A stretch of DNA of 64,000 nt, taken from assembly GCA_020831625.1 (NCBI GenBank), contig JAFIGD010000014.1, positions 32,041-96,040 on the forward strand. The letters run 5' to 3'. Position 1 is the stretch's first letter. Each line of letters begins with the position of its first letter. Source of the DNA: Verrucomicrobiota bacterium (GTDB taxonomy: Bacteria > Verrucomicrobiota > Kiritimatiellia > SS1-B-03-39 > UBA6053). The position numbers and the translations under genes are program-made. Below are positions 8,718 through 16,577 of this stretch, piece after piece. The notes below the pieces were generated by a model. The model was not told the origin of the DNA, did not search any database, and saw only the letters and a list, made by a program, of their open reading frames with translations.

Positions 8718-10489
8718 TGTGTGGTATTTGCGGTGATCTCCGCTTTGACAATTCGTCCGCTTCAACCAAGGCCGTTGAGGCTATGCTCCCCTGTCTGGAA
8801 CGGCGCGGTCCCGACGCGCAGGGAACCTGGTCACAGGGCCCCGCCGCCTTCGGCCATCGACGCCTGAAAATCATTGATTTGTCCGAACGCGGCGCGCAGC
8901 CCATGGTCGATCCCGACAGCGGCCGGGTTCTGGTCTTCAACGGCTGTATCTACAACTATCCCGAACTCCGAGACGAACTCATCGCCAAAGGACACAGCTT
9001 CCGCTCCCACAGCGACACCGAGGTTATTCTCAAGGCCTGGCTTGAATGGGGCGAGGACGCCCTGCAGCAGCTCAACGGCATGTTTGCCTTCGCGCTCCAT
9101 GATCCCCGCAGCGGCGAAACCGTTCTGGCCCGCGACCGGCTGGGCATCAAACCGCTCTATCTCGCGGAAACACCCGGCGGACTCCGTTTCGCCTCCACCC
9201 TGCCCGCCCTGCTCGCGGCCGGAGGCATCGACACCTCCCTCGACCCGGTGGCGCTTCATCACTACATGAGCTTTCACGCCGTGGTCCCGGCTCCGCACAC
9301 CATCCTCAACGGCGTCCGCAAACTGCCGCCGGGTCACTGGATGCGGATTCAAAAGAACGGTCAGCGGGAGGAGCACGAATACTGGTCGCTCCGCTTCGGT
9401 CAAAAGCCCGGCGACGAATCCCTGAGCGAAGCCGACTGGACGGATCTCACCCTCGAAACCCTACGCACCGCCGTGCGCCGCCGCCTGGTCGCCGACGTGC
9501 CCGTGGGGGTCCTCCTCTCCGGCGGGGTGGATTCGAGCCTCATCACCGGACTGCTCGCCGAAGAGGGCCAGACCGGACTCAACACCTTCAGCATCGGCTT
9601 CGAATCCGCCGGCGGCGAGGAGGGCAATGAGTTCCGCTATTCCGACCTCATTGCCGAACATTACCAGACGACCCATCATCAGCTTTCCGTCGGTGCCGAT
9701 GAAGTCCTGCCGAATCTCGACGGCTGCATCCGGGCCATGTCCGAACCCATGGTCAGTCACGACGTCATCGGCTTTTACCTGCTCTCCCGCGAAGTGTCCA
9801 AACACATCAAAGTCGTGCAGTCCGGTCAGGGAGCCGACGAGATTTTCGGCGGCTACCACTGGTACCCGCCCCTGCTCACCAGCACTGATCCGGTGAGCGA
9901 TTACGCCCGGGTCTTTTTCGACCGCGATCACGCCGGCTTCACCGAAACCGTGTTCCCGCCCTGGGTCAAAGAGGATTACAGCCGCGCCTTTGTGGAAAAG
10001 CATTTCGGACGACCCGGCGCGGACCGCGGCGTGGACAAAGCCCTCCGCCTCGACACCACGATCATGCTCGTGGACGATCCGGTGAAACGCGTGGACAACA
10101 CCACCATGTCCTGGGGCCTGGAGGCCCGCGTGCCGTTCCTGGACCACGAGGTCGCCGAACTCGGGGCCCGCATTCCCGCCGAACTCAAACTGAAAGGCGA
10201 CGGCAAACACGTTCTCAAGGAGGCAGCCCGCAAGGTGATCCCCGCCGCGGTCATCGACCGGCCCAAGGGCTACTTTCCGGTCCCGGCCCTTAAATATCTG
10301 GACGGCCCCTATCTCGAGCGCGTCCGCGACAGTCTGCTCAACGACACCGCCCGCGCCCGCGGGCTGTTCCGCCCCGAAAGGATCGAAACCCTGCTCGCCG
10401 ATCCGACCGCCCACATCACCCCCCTGCGCGGATCCAAACTCTGGCAGGTTTCCCTGCTCGAAACCTGGCTGCAACTCCACGGACTCTAA
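8717..10489 (+). CDS. asnO: N-acetylglutaminylglutamine amidotransferase (asparagine synthase family)
   Basis: A 590-residue, two-domain enzyme. Cys2 (MCGICG) is the class II glutaminase nucleophile, followed by the RGPD loop. The synthetase domain has the PP-loop SGGVDSS at about residue 267. It transfers ammonia from glutamine to the C-terminal carboxylate of N-acetylglutaminylglutamine, giving the amide osmoprotectant NAGGN. Asparagine synthase alone would look similar; the assignment rests on the neighbours, because the trio of this enzyme, a GNAT/ATP-grasp synthetase and an M42 peptidase is the conserved NAGGN set. It is cytoplasmic. The ATG overlaps the MarR stop by one base, and the synthetase gene follows after 22 bases. 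Confidence 0.93.
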   Translation: MCGICGDLRFDNSSASTKAVEAMLPCLERRGPDAQGTWSQGPAAFGHRRLKIIDLSERGAQPMVDPDSGRVLVFNGCIYNYPELRDELIAKGHSFRSHSDTEVILKAWLEWGEDALQQLNGMFAFALHDPRSGETVLARDRLGIKPLYLAETPGGLRFASTLPALLAAGGIDTSLDPVALHHYMSFHAVVPAPHTILNGVRKLPPGHWMRIQKNGQREEHEYWSLRFGQKPGDESLSEADWTDLTLETLRTAVRRRLVADVPVGVLLSGGVDSSLITGLLAEEGQTGLNTFSIGFESAGGEEGNEFRYSDLIAEHYQTTHHQLSVGADEVLPNLDGCIRAMSEPMVSHDVIGFYLLSREVSKHIKVVQSGQGADEIFGGYHWYPPLLTSTDPVSDYARVFFDRDHAGFTETVFPPWVKEDYSRAFVEKHFGRPGADRGVDKALRLDTTIMLVDDPVKRVDNTTMSWGLEARVPFLDHEVAELGARIPAELKLKGDGKHVLKEAARKVIPAAVIDRPKGYFPVPALKYLDGPYLERVRDSLLNDTARARGLFRPERIETLLADPTAHITPLRGSKLWQVSLLETWLQLHGL

Positions 10490-10511
10490 CCCCGCAACCG
10501 GAAACACGGTC

Positions 10512-12236
10512 ATGAACCCTATGGATGCCAAAGACCCTCATCCCTCGCTCCGCCACTGGCAGAAGCCCAAAGATTTCGAATGCGCCCCCGGCGCGGTTCA
10601 GGAGATGGGATGGGGCCGCCTCATGTTCGCGCACACCTTCGCGAACCTCTCCGATGTCTCCGACACCCTCCTGGCCGAAACCCGGGGCCGCCGCGACATC
10701 GCCCTCTATCTGCGCGATCCGCATGTGGTGCTCTCCCTCGCCCCGCAGCACCTGTTCCTCGACCCCTCCCACACCTTCAGACGCAATCTGGAGGATTGGG
10801 AAGGTCCCTCGTTCCGGACCGGTGCCTTTCACATCAAAACCGTCGAATCCCGGGAAGAGGCCAAAGCGGTCAACGCGATTTACGCGGCCCGCGGCATGGT
10901 GCGTCTGCCCACCGATTTTATGCCCGATCACGCGGAGGACCCGAACCTGCTTCATCTGATCGCCGTGGACGACACCGACGGCGAAGTCCTCGGCACCGTC
11001 ACCGGCGTGGATCACAGCGGCGTGTTTAAGGACCCCGAGAACGGCTCCAGCCTCTGGTGCCTCGCGGTGCACCCTCTGGCTCCGCACCCGGGCGTGGGCG
11101 GAAATCTGGTGGAACACCTCCTGCAAATCATGAAGGACCGCGGACGCGAATTTGTCGACCTGTCCGTCATGCACGACAACCCCGAAGCCATCGGGCTGTA
11201 CGAGAAGCTCGGGTTTGAACGCGTGCCGGTCTTCTGTGTGAAAAAGAAAAACTCGATCAATGAACCCCTCTTTGCGCCGGATCAGGCCTTCGATCAGCTC
11301 AACCCCTATGCCGCCATCATTGCCAAGGAAGCCATGCGCCGCGGGATTCAGGTGGATGTGCTCGACGCCGGGGAGGGCTACCTGAACCTCACCCACGGCG
11401 GCCGCAACATTGTCACCCGCGAATCGCTCAGCGAACTGACCACCGCCGTGGCCATGAGCCGCTGTGAGGACAAGCGGGTGACCTCCCGCATGCTCTCCGC
11501 CGCCGGTTTGCGGGTGCCGCGTCAGATCGCCGCCACCACCGAGGACGAGAATCTGGCGTTCCTGGAGGAAGTGGGCCGTTTGGTGGTCAAACCCGCCAAA
11601 GGCGAACAGGGCCGGGGCATCTCCGTGGATGTGCGCGAGCCGGGCGAACTCCGCGACGCGGTCGCCCGGGCCCATGAGGAGGGCGGCCCGATTTTATTGG
11701 AGGAATTCGTGGAGGGACGGGATCTGCGGGTGGTGGTCATCGGGCACAAAGCGGTTGCCGCCGCCGTGCGGGAGCCGGCGATGGTGATTGGCGACGGACG
11801 GAAAACCGTTCGCCAACTCATCGAAAAGCAGAGCCGCCGCCGCGCCGCCGCCACCGGCGGGGAAAGCCGGATTCCGCTCGACACAGAAACCCTCCGCTGC
11901 GTCGAGGCCGCCGGGTACGGCCTGGAGGATATTCCCCCGGAAGGCCTTCACATCCGCGTCCGTAAAACCGCGAATCTCCACACCGGCGGCACCATTCACG
12001 ATGTCACCGAATCCGTGCATCCCGCCCTGATCACCGCCGCCGAGGAAACCACCCGCGTGCTCAGCATTCCCGTCGCCGGGGTGGACCTGATGGTGCCGGA
12101 GCTTGAGCGGGACACCCACTGGATCATCGAAGTGAACGAACGCCCCGGCCTCGCCAACCACGAGCCCCAACCCACCGCCGAACGCTTCATCGACCTCCTC
12201 TTTCCCCGCACCGCCACTCCGGAAACCGAAACATGA
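10512..12236 (+). CDS. ngg: N-acetylglutaminylglutamine synthetase (GNAT plus ATP-grasp)
   Basis: A 574-residue fusion. The N-terminal half carries a GNAT acetyltransferase domain (about residues 100-250) with the acetyl-CoA loop LAPHPGVGGNLVEHLL and the late motif NPEAIGLYEKLGFERV. The C-terminal half (about 280-570) is a RimK/cyanophycin-synthetase-like ATP-grasp domain: VVKPAKGEQGRGI, EEFVEGRDLRVVVIG, and the metal-binding end IIEVNERPGL. It acetylates glutamine and ligates a second glutamine, making N-acetylglutaminylglutamine for the amidotransferase encoded just upstream. Its stop overlaps the M42 peptidase start (ATGA). The start at 10512 puts the protein 22 bases after asnO; a second in-frame ATG three codons on is also possible. 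Confidence 0.93.
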   Translation: MNPMDAKDPHPSLRHWQKPKDFECAPGAVQEMGWGRLMFAHTFANLSDVSDTLLAETRGRRDIALYLRDPHVVLSLAPQHLFLDPSHTFRRNLEDWEGPSFRTGAFHIKTVESREEAKAVNAIYAARGMVRLPTDFMPDHAEDPNLLHLIAVDDTDGEVLGTVTGVDHSGVFKDPENGSSLWCLAVHPLAPHPGVGGNLVEHLLQIMKDRGREFVDLSVMHDNPEAIGLYEKLGFERVPVFCVKKKNSINEPLFAPDQAFDQLNPYAAIIAKEAMRRGIQVDVLDAGEGYLNLTHGGRNIVTRESLSELTTAVAMSRCEDKRVTSRMLSAAGLRVPRQIAATTEDENLAFLEEVGRLVVKPAKGEQGRGISVDVREPGELRDAVARAHEEGGPILLEEFVEGRDLRVVVIGHKAVAAAVREPAMVIGDGRKTVRQLIEKQSRRRAAATGGESRIPLDTETLRCVEAAGYGLEDIPPEGLHIRVRKTANLHTGGTIHDVTESVHPALITAAEETTRVLSIPVAGVDLMVPELERDTHWIIEVNERPGLANHEPQPTAERFIDLLFPRTATPETET

Positions 12237-13363
12237 GCCTCCCCCCTTTCGACAGCCAATACTTCACCGAACTCCTCACCGAACTGCTCGCCATCCCCAG
12301 CCCGAGCGGCTACACCGACCGCATTGTCCACCGCGTCGGGGAGGAGCTGCAGCGGCTGGGGATTCCCTTCGAACTCACCCGGCGGGGCGCAATCCGCGCC
12401 AAAATCGACGGGGCCGAGACCAAGCCCGAACGCGCCATCGTTGCCCACCTCGACACGCTCGGGGCCATGGTCACCAAACTCAAACCCAACGGACGCCTGC
12501 GCGTTTCTCCCGTCGGCCACTGGTCCAGCCGCTTTGCAGAAGGCGCCCGGGTCTGCATCATCTCCGATGAGCGGATTTACCGGGGCACCGTGCTGCCGCT
12601 CAAAGCCTCCGGGCACATCTACAACGAGGAGGTCGACACCCAGCCCGTGAACTGGGATCAGGTCGAGGTCCGGGTGGATCAGCCTGTGCATTCGCTTGAA
12701 GACCTTCAAGGTCTCGGGATTGAACCCGGTGATTTTGTGACCTTTGACAGCGTGCCCGAATTCACCGACGGCTTTATCAACGCCCGTCATCTCGACGACA
12801 AAATCGGAGTGGCCGCCCTGCTCGCGCTCGCCCGGGACATCAAGCAGTTCAACATCGTCCCGGCGGAGAACACCTACTTCCTCTTCACGATTTTCGAGGA
12901 GGTCGGCAGCGGCGCCTCCTCCGTACTCCAGGGGGATGTCTCGGAAATGGTCGCGATCGACAACGCCACCAACTCCCCCGAAGCCGCCTCCAGCGAATAC
13001 GGGGTCACCATCGCCATGGGGGATATGACCGGGCCCTTCGATTATCACCTCACCCACAAGCTCGTCGATCTCGCCAAAAACTTCAACATCGAGCACAGCC
13101 GCGACGTGTTCCGCCACTACCGCTGCGATGTCGCCTCCGCCGTCGAGGCCGGGAACGACCTGCGCACCGGCCTGCTGTGTTTCGCCGTCGACGCCAGCCA
13201 CGGCTACGAGCGCAGCCACATCAAAAGCGTCGAAGCCCTCCACCAGCTCATGGCCGCCTACATCGCCAGTCCGCCCACCTTCAAGCGCGACCGCCGCGAA
13301 ATGGGCCCCCTCAAAGGCTTCCCCCAGCAGCCCGCCATCCACGGCGGGCCCGTCCTGAAATAA
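12233..13363 (+). CDS. NAGGN-operon M42-family metallopeptidase
   Basis: A 376-residue M42 (glutamyl aminopeptidase/endoglucanase-like) hydrolase. Metal-binding motifs are visible: VAHLDTLGAMV (His, Asp), the NARHLDDKIGVAALLALA block with the bridging Asp, and FEEVGSGASS with the catalytic Glu-Glu pair. A late VDASHGYERSH supplies the last metal ligand. It is the third member of the conserved NAGGN trio; its proposed role is degradation or turnover of the dipeptide, though this is not established for every host. It overlaps the synthetase stop by four bases. It ends six bases from the convergent argB gene, and I see no terminator hairpin in that gap. Confidence 0.9.
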   Translation: MSLPPFDSQYFTELLTELLAIPSPSGYTDRIVHRVGEELQRLGIPFELTRRGAIRAKIDGAETKPERAIVAHLDTLGAMVTKLKPNGRLRVSPVGHWSSRFAEGARVCIISDERIYRGTVLPLKASGHIYNEEVDTQPVNWDQVEVRVDQPVHSLEDLQGLGIEPGDFVTFDSVPEFTDGFINARHLDDKIGVAALLALARDIKQFNIVPAENTYFLFTIFEEVGSGASSVLQGDVSEMVAIDNATNSPEAASSEYGVTIAMGDMTGPFDYHLTHKLVDLAKNFNIEHSRDVFRHYRCDVASAVEAGNDLRTGLLCFAVDASHGYERSHIKSVEALHQLMAAYIASPPTFKRDRREMGPLKGFPQQPAIHGGPVLK

Positions 13364-13369
13364 TTCAGT

Positions 13370-14290
13370 CTATCCGCGCTTGGAACCGGTCTCGGCAAGC
13401 ACCGCTTCCGCCGCGCCCACAATTTCTGTGCCAACCCCCTCTTCGGTGAATAATTCCAGCAGCAGAGAATGCGGCATTCCGGCGTCGATAATGTGGGTTT
13501 TGCGGATGCCGGCTTTGAGGGCTTTGACCGCGCCGGACACCTTGGGGAGCATCCCCCCGGCGATGGTGCCGTCGGCGATCAGGGCCTCCATTTGGTTAAG
13601 GGTCAGCGTGCTGATGATGCTTTTGGGATCGGAGGGATCGCGCAACAGGCCGGGCACATCGGATAAAAACACCAGCTTGCGGGCGCGCAGTTCGCGGGCC
13701 ATCGCCCCGGCGGCCTCGTCGGCGTTGATGTTGTAAATGTTTCCGGCCTCGTCCCGCCCCAGCGGGGTCACCACCGGCACCTTGCCCGCGTCCAGCGCCG
13801 CGAGAATTCCGTCCACCTTCACGGAGTCCACAGTGCCCACAAACCCCCAGTCCAGCGTTTCGCCGGTGCCGGGAAGCGTCTCCGTATGTTTGGTCACCCG
13901 GAAAATGTCCTGCCCCCGCACGCCCGCTGTGGGGGCGTTGAAGCGTTCCAGCACCCTGCAAACCTGGGGATTGACTTCTTCGTTGAGGGTGCGCTCCACG
14001 ATCTCGACCGTCTCCCGGTCGGTGACCCGCAGGCCGCGCAGAAAATTGGCGGGAATTCCGGCCGCGTTCATGTTGCGGGTGATCGCTTTGCCCCCGCCGT
14101 GCACCACCACCGGACGCATGCCGATGATTTCCATAAACGCCACGTCCCGAAGGATGTCCGCATAGGATTCTTCGGTGTCAATAATACTGCCGCCGAATTT
14201 AACCACCACCGTCTCTCCGCGAAACGCCTGAATAAAGGGCATCGCTTCGATGAGGACCGCGGCTTTCTGAATGGCATCATGAATGATCAT
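13370..14290 (-). CDS. argB: Acetylglutamate kinase
   Basis: A 306-residue amino-acid kinase family protein. It has VVKFGGSII (phosphate-binding lysine and glycines), VVVHGGGKAI, the loop NINADEAAGAMA and the lysine-bearing GGMLPKVSGAVKAL near the end. It phosphorylates N-acetylglutamate in the second step of arginine synthesis in the cytoplasm. The ATG at 14290 has AGGAG ten bases upstream, which supports the start. An N-terminal helix of about 25 residues before the kinase core is of the type found in arginine-sensitive hexameric enzymes, so feedback control by arginine is possible. It stands alone, away from other arg genes, convergent with the NAGGN operon. Confidence 0.95.
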   Translation of the reverse strand: MIIHDAIQKAAVLIEAMPFIQAFRGETVVVKFGGSIIDTEESYADILRDVAFMEIIGMRPVVVHGGGKAITRNMNAAGIPANFLRGLRVTDRETVEIVERTLNEEVNPQVCRVLERFNAPTAGVRGQDIFRVTKHTETLPGTGETLDWGFVGTVDSVKVDGILAALDAGKVPVVTPLGRDEAGNIYNINADEAAGAMARELRARKLVFLSDVPGLLRDPSDPKSIISTLTLNQMEALIADGTIAGGMLPKVSGAVKALKAGIRKTHIIDAGMPHSLLLELFTEEGVGTEIVGAAEAVLAETGSKRG

Positions 14291-14336
14291 AAAAGTTCTC
14301 CTGAAAAAGTGGGGGCCTGTATAGAACAGGACGGAA

Positions 14337-15161
14337 TTAAGTCAATGAAACATCATCCCGGGCGGCCTGCATCAATGTGTAGGCCAGCACGGCGGTGGCG
14401 GCGTTGATGGAGTACGAATCCACGCCCGGCGGCATGGGGATGGTCACCCGGCGGCTCATGCGGTCCGCCAACGCATCCGGCAGGCCAAAGGCCTCGCTGC
14501 CCATGACCAGGGCAATCCGGTCCGACAACGGCCCCATGCGGTTGAGCGGCTCCGCGTTCCGGCACACCGTCGCCAGGGTTTCAAACTTCGCGTCATCCAA
14601 GTTCCGAAGCCACGCGTCCTCCGCCGCCGGGCCCTCCAGAATTGGCAGTGCGAACAGACTGCCCATACTGGTGCGCACCGCCTTTGGATGCCAGGGATCC
14701 GTCGTCCCCACCGCCAGAAATCCCGCCGCTCCGGCGGCCAGAGCGCTTCGTATCACCGCGCCGGTATTGCCGGGATCGCCCAGATTCCAACCCACCACCA
14801 CCAGTGTGCGCCCCTCCGGCCGGATCAGATCCGCCAGCGCCGGTTCCAGAGGACGCCGCAACACCGCGAACACATCCCCCAGCCCCCGGCCGCGCGTGAG
14901 TTCAGCCATGGTCCCGTCCGGCACCACATGCAGCGGCAAATCCCGCGCGAGGGTTTCATCCACCACCCGCGCGTTCCGCTCGTTGCTCCGGTTCATCACC
15001 GTCTCTGAAATCACCACACATTCCAGCGGAGCCCCGTTGCGGAACGCCCGTTCGAGGCTGCGGTATCCCTCCAACGTGAACCGCCCCGAACGGCGGCGCG
15101 CTTTGGGAATCGACAGTTCTTGAATCAAATGTACGGCTTTGCGCCATTCCGGTGCCGGCAT
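14337..15161 (-). CDS. SpoU/TrmH-family RNA 2'-O-methyltransferase
   Basis: A 274-residue protein. The N-terminal part (residues 1-95) is the substrate-binding domain, with RRSGRFTLEGYRSLERAF. The SPOUT knot follows: VVVGWNLGDPGNTGAVIRSA (motif 1 with its Asn and Arg), ALVMGSEAFGLPD (motif 2) and IPMPPGVDSYSINAATAVLAYTL (motif 3). It uses S-adenosylmethionine to methylate a ribose in rRNA or tRNA; the exact target cannot be told from sequence. An upstream GTG/ATG pair is not needed. It lies 46 bases upstream of argB on the same strand and could share its transcript. A repeat-filled 260-bp gap separates it from the aminotransferase gene. Confidence 0.9.
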   Translation of the reverse strand: MPAPEWRKAVHLIQELSIPKARRRSGRFTLEGYRSLERAFRNGAPLECVVISETVMNRSNERNARVVDETLARDLPLHVVPDGTMAELTRGRGLGDVFAVLRRPLEPALADLIRPEGRTLVVVGWNLGDPGNTGAVIRSALAAGAAGFLAVGTTDPWHPKAVRTSMGSLFALPILEGPAAEDAWLRNLDDAKFETLATVCRNAEPLNRMGPLSDRIALVMGSEAFGLPDALADRMSRRVTIPMPPGVDSYSINAATAVLAYTLMQAARDDVSLT

Positions 15162-15210
15162 GGAGTCGACTTAAACCGCTCCCGGAAAATTGGAAGAAAA
15201 ATCCTTCTTG

Positions 15211-15402
15211 CAGGGCTAACGGCACGACTTTACACAGCCCGGTCCGCAAGGACCGGGTTTTTTATGCAGGGCCAACGGCCCGACTCTACACAGCCCGGTC
15301 CGTGAGGACCGGGTTTTCAACCACAAATCAAGGCAGAGCACTGAAGGTGCGGCTCAATCGGTTGGAGGCGGAGGCTGGAATTGAGCCGGGCCGTTGGCCC
15401 TG
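15211..15402. repeat. Second palindrome family, copy 1
   Basis: Two direct units of CAGGGCCAACGGCCCGACT-type sequence (15211 and 15267), each followed by the hairpin CCCGGTCCGCAAGGACCGGG or CCCGGTCCGTGAGGACCGGG. A facing arm GAGCCGGGCCGTTGGCCCTG closes the palindrome at 15383-15402. The first hairpin is followed by six T on the plus strand, but both neighbouring genes are on the minus strand. It therefore does not serve them as an ordinary terminator. The same family recurs at 24488-24691. Confidence 0.85.
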
Positions 15403-15422
15403 TCAACCCCATCCGCCGCAGG

Positions 15423-16577
15423 TCACGCAAGTGCTGCGCTCAACCGCCTCAGGCCTTCCCGCAGGGTGTCGGGCGGACACCCGAAATTGAGACGTAAAAA
15501 ACCGCGCTCGCCTCCAAAATCGATGCCGTTGGACAGACTGAGCCCGTGCGCCTCCATGTGCGCGGCGGGATGCGGGAAATCCCATCCGCGCAAATCCAGC
15601 CAGGCGAGATAGGTGGCTTCGATCTTTGGAATCCGGATCTCCGGATGGTGTTCGGCCAGATACGACACAATCGTGTCCCGGTTTTTCCGCAGGACCTTGA
15701 TCAGTTCCCGGCGCCAGGGCTCCCCGTGACGGTAGGCGGCGGTACAGCCGGCATAGCCGAAGCAGTTCACCTCGGTGATCACCCCGCGGCAGACGTTTTT
15801 GAAGGCGGCGCGAAGTCCCGGATCGGGAATCACCGCGTAGGCGCAGGCGAGTCCGGGCTGATTGTAGGTCTTGCTGGGCGAATAAAAGGCGATGGTGCGG
15901 GCGCGGGCCCGTTCCCCCAGCGTCAGAAACGGGATATGCTTCACATCGTCAAGGATTAGATCACAGTGAATTTCATCGGCGCAAATCCAGAGATCATGGC
16001 GTTCGCAAAAATCAAGCAGCCATTCCAGCTCTTCGCGGCTGAACACCCGGCCAACGGGATTGTGCGGGTTGCACAGCAAAAAAAGCCGGGTGCGGGGGGT
16101 GACCGCCGCCTCCATCGCCTCCCGGTCGAAGGTCCAGACCCCGCCTTCACCCTCTTTTAACGACACCGGAATCCGTTCCCGGTCCGAAAAAACCGGCGCC
16201 GAGAGAAACGGGGGGTACACCGGCGTATTGACCATCACGCCGTCCCCGGCCTGCCCGGCGGCGCGGCACACGAGATTGAGCCCCTGCACCAGTCCCGGCA
16301 GCCAGACCAGGTGATCGGCCTCCGCGCTCACCCCGTGCTGTTCCCGCAAATAGCGGATGACTTCCGCCTCCGCGTCCGCGGGCGGGATCGTGTAGCCGAA
16401 CACCCCGTGCGCCACGCGGTCGGCCAGAGCCTCCCGGACGGCCGGAGGCGACAGAAAATCCATATCGGCTACCCACATGGGAAGAATGTCGGTGTCTTCA
16501 AAGCGCTTCCACTTGAGGCTGCCGGTGCCGGCGCGGTCGGGAAAGGCGTTAAACAGTTCAGGAGAGATCTGGGTCAT
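15423..16577 (-). CDS. patB: MalY/PatB-type pyridoxal-phosphate aminotransferase (C-S lyase)
   Basis: A 384-residue class I/II aminotransferase. The MalY/PatB signature LPMWVADMDF is at residues about 32-41. Other PLP motifs are LLCNPHNPVGRVF (Asn for the cofactor), CADEIHCDLI (Asp and the family's His), and the lysine loop YSPSKTYNQPGLACAY, where Lys forms the Schiff base. The C-terminal LRLNFGCP carries the substrate carboxylate Arg. Members cleave cystathionine or cysteine-S-conjugates; MalY also acts in regulation in enterobacteria. It is cytoplasmic. It overlaps the stop of the downstream membrane glycosyltransferase-like gene? No: its ATG at 16577 overlaps that gene's stop (16574-16576), so both lie in one minus-strand unit. 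Confidence 0.9.
   Translation of the reverse strand: MTQISPELFNAFPDRAGTGSLKWKRFEDTDILPMWVADMDFLSPPAVREALADRVAHGVFGYTIPPADAEAEVIRYLREQHGVSAEADHLVWLPGLVQGLNLVCRAAGQAGDGVMVNTPVYPPFLSAPVFSDRERIPVSLKEGEGGVWTFDREAMEAAVTPRTRLFLLCNPHNPVGRVFSREELEWLLDFCERHDLWICADEIHCDLILDDVKHIPFLTLGERARARTIAFYSPSKTYNQPGLACAYAVIPDPGLRAAFKNVCRGVITEVNCFGYAGCTAAYRHGEPWRRELIKVLRKNRDTIVSYLAEHHPEIRIPKIEATYLAWLDLRGWDFPHPAAHMEAHGLSLSNGIDFGGERGFLRLNFGCPPDTLREGLRRLSAALA

Noticed and set aside
15238..15262. Hairpin plus T-run as a terminator
   Set aside because: It points along the plus strand between two minus-strand genes and is part of a repeated palindrome family, so a terminator role for the neighbours is not supported.
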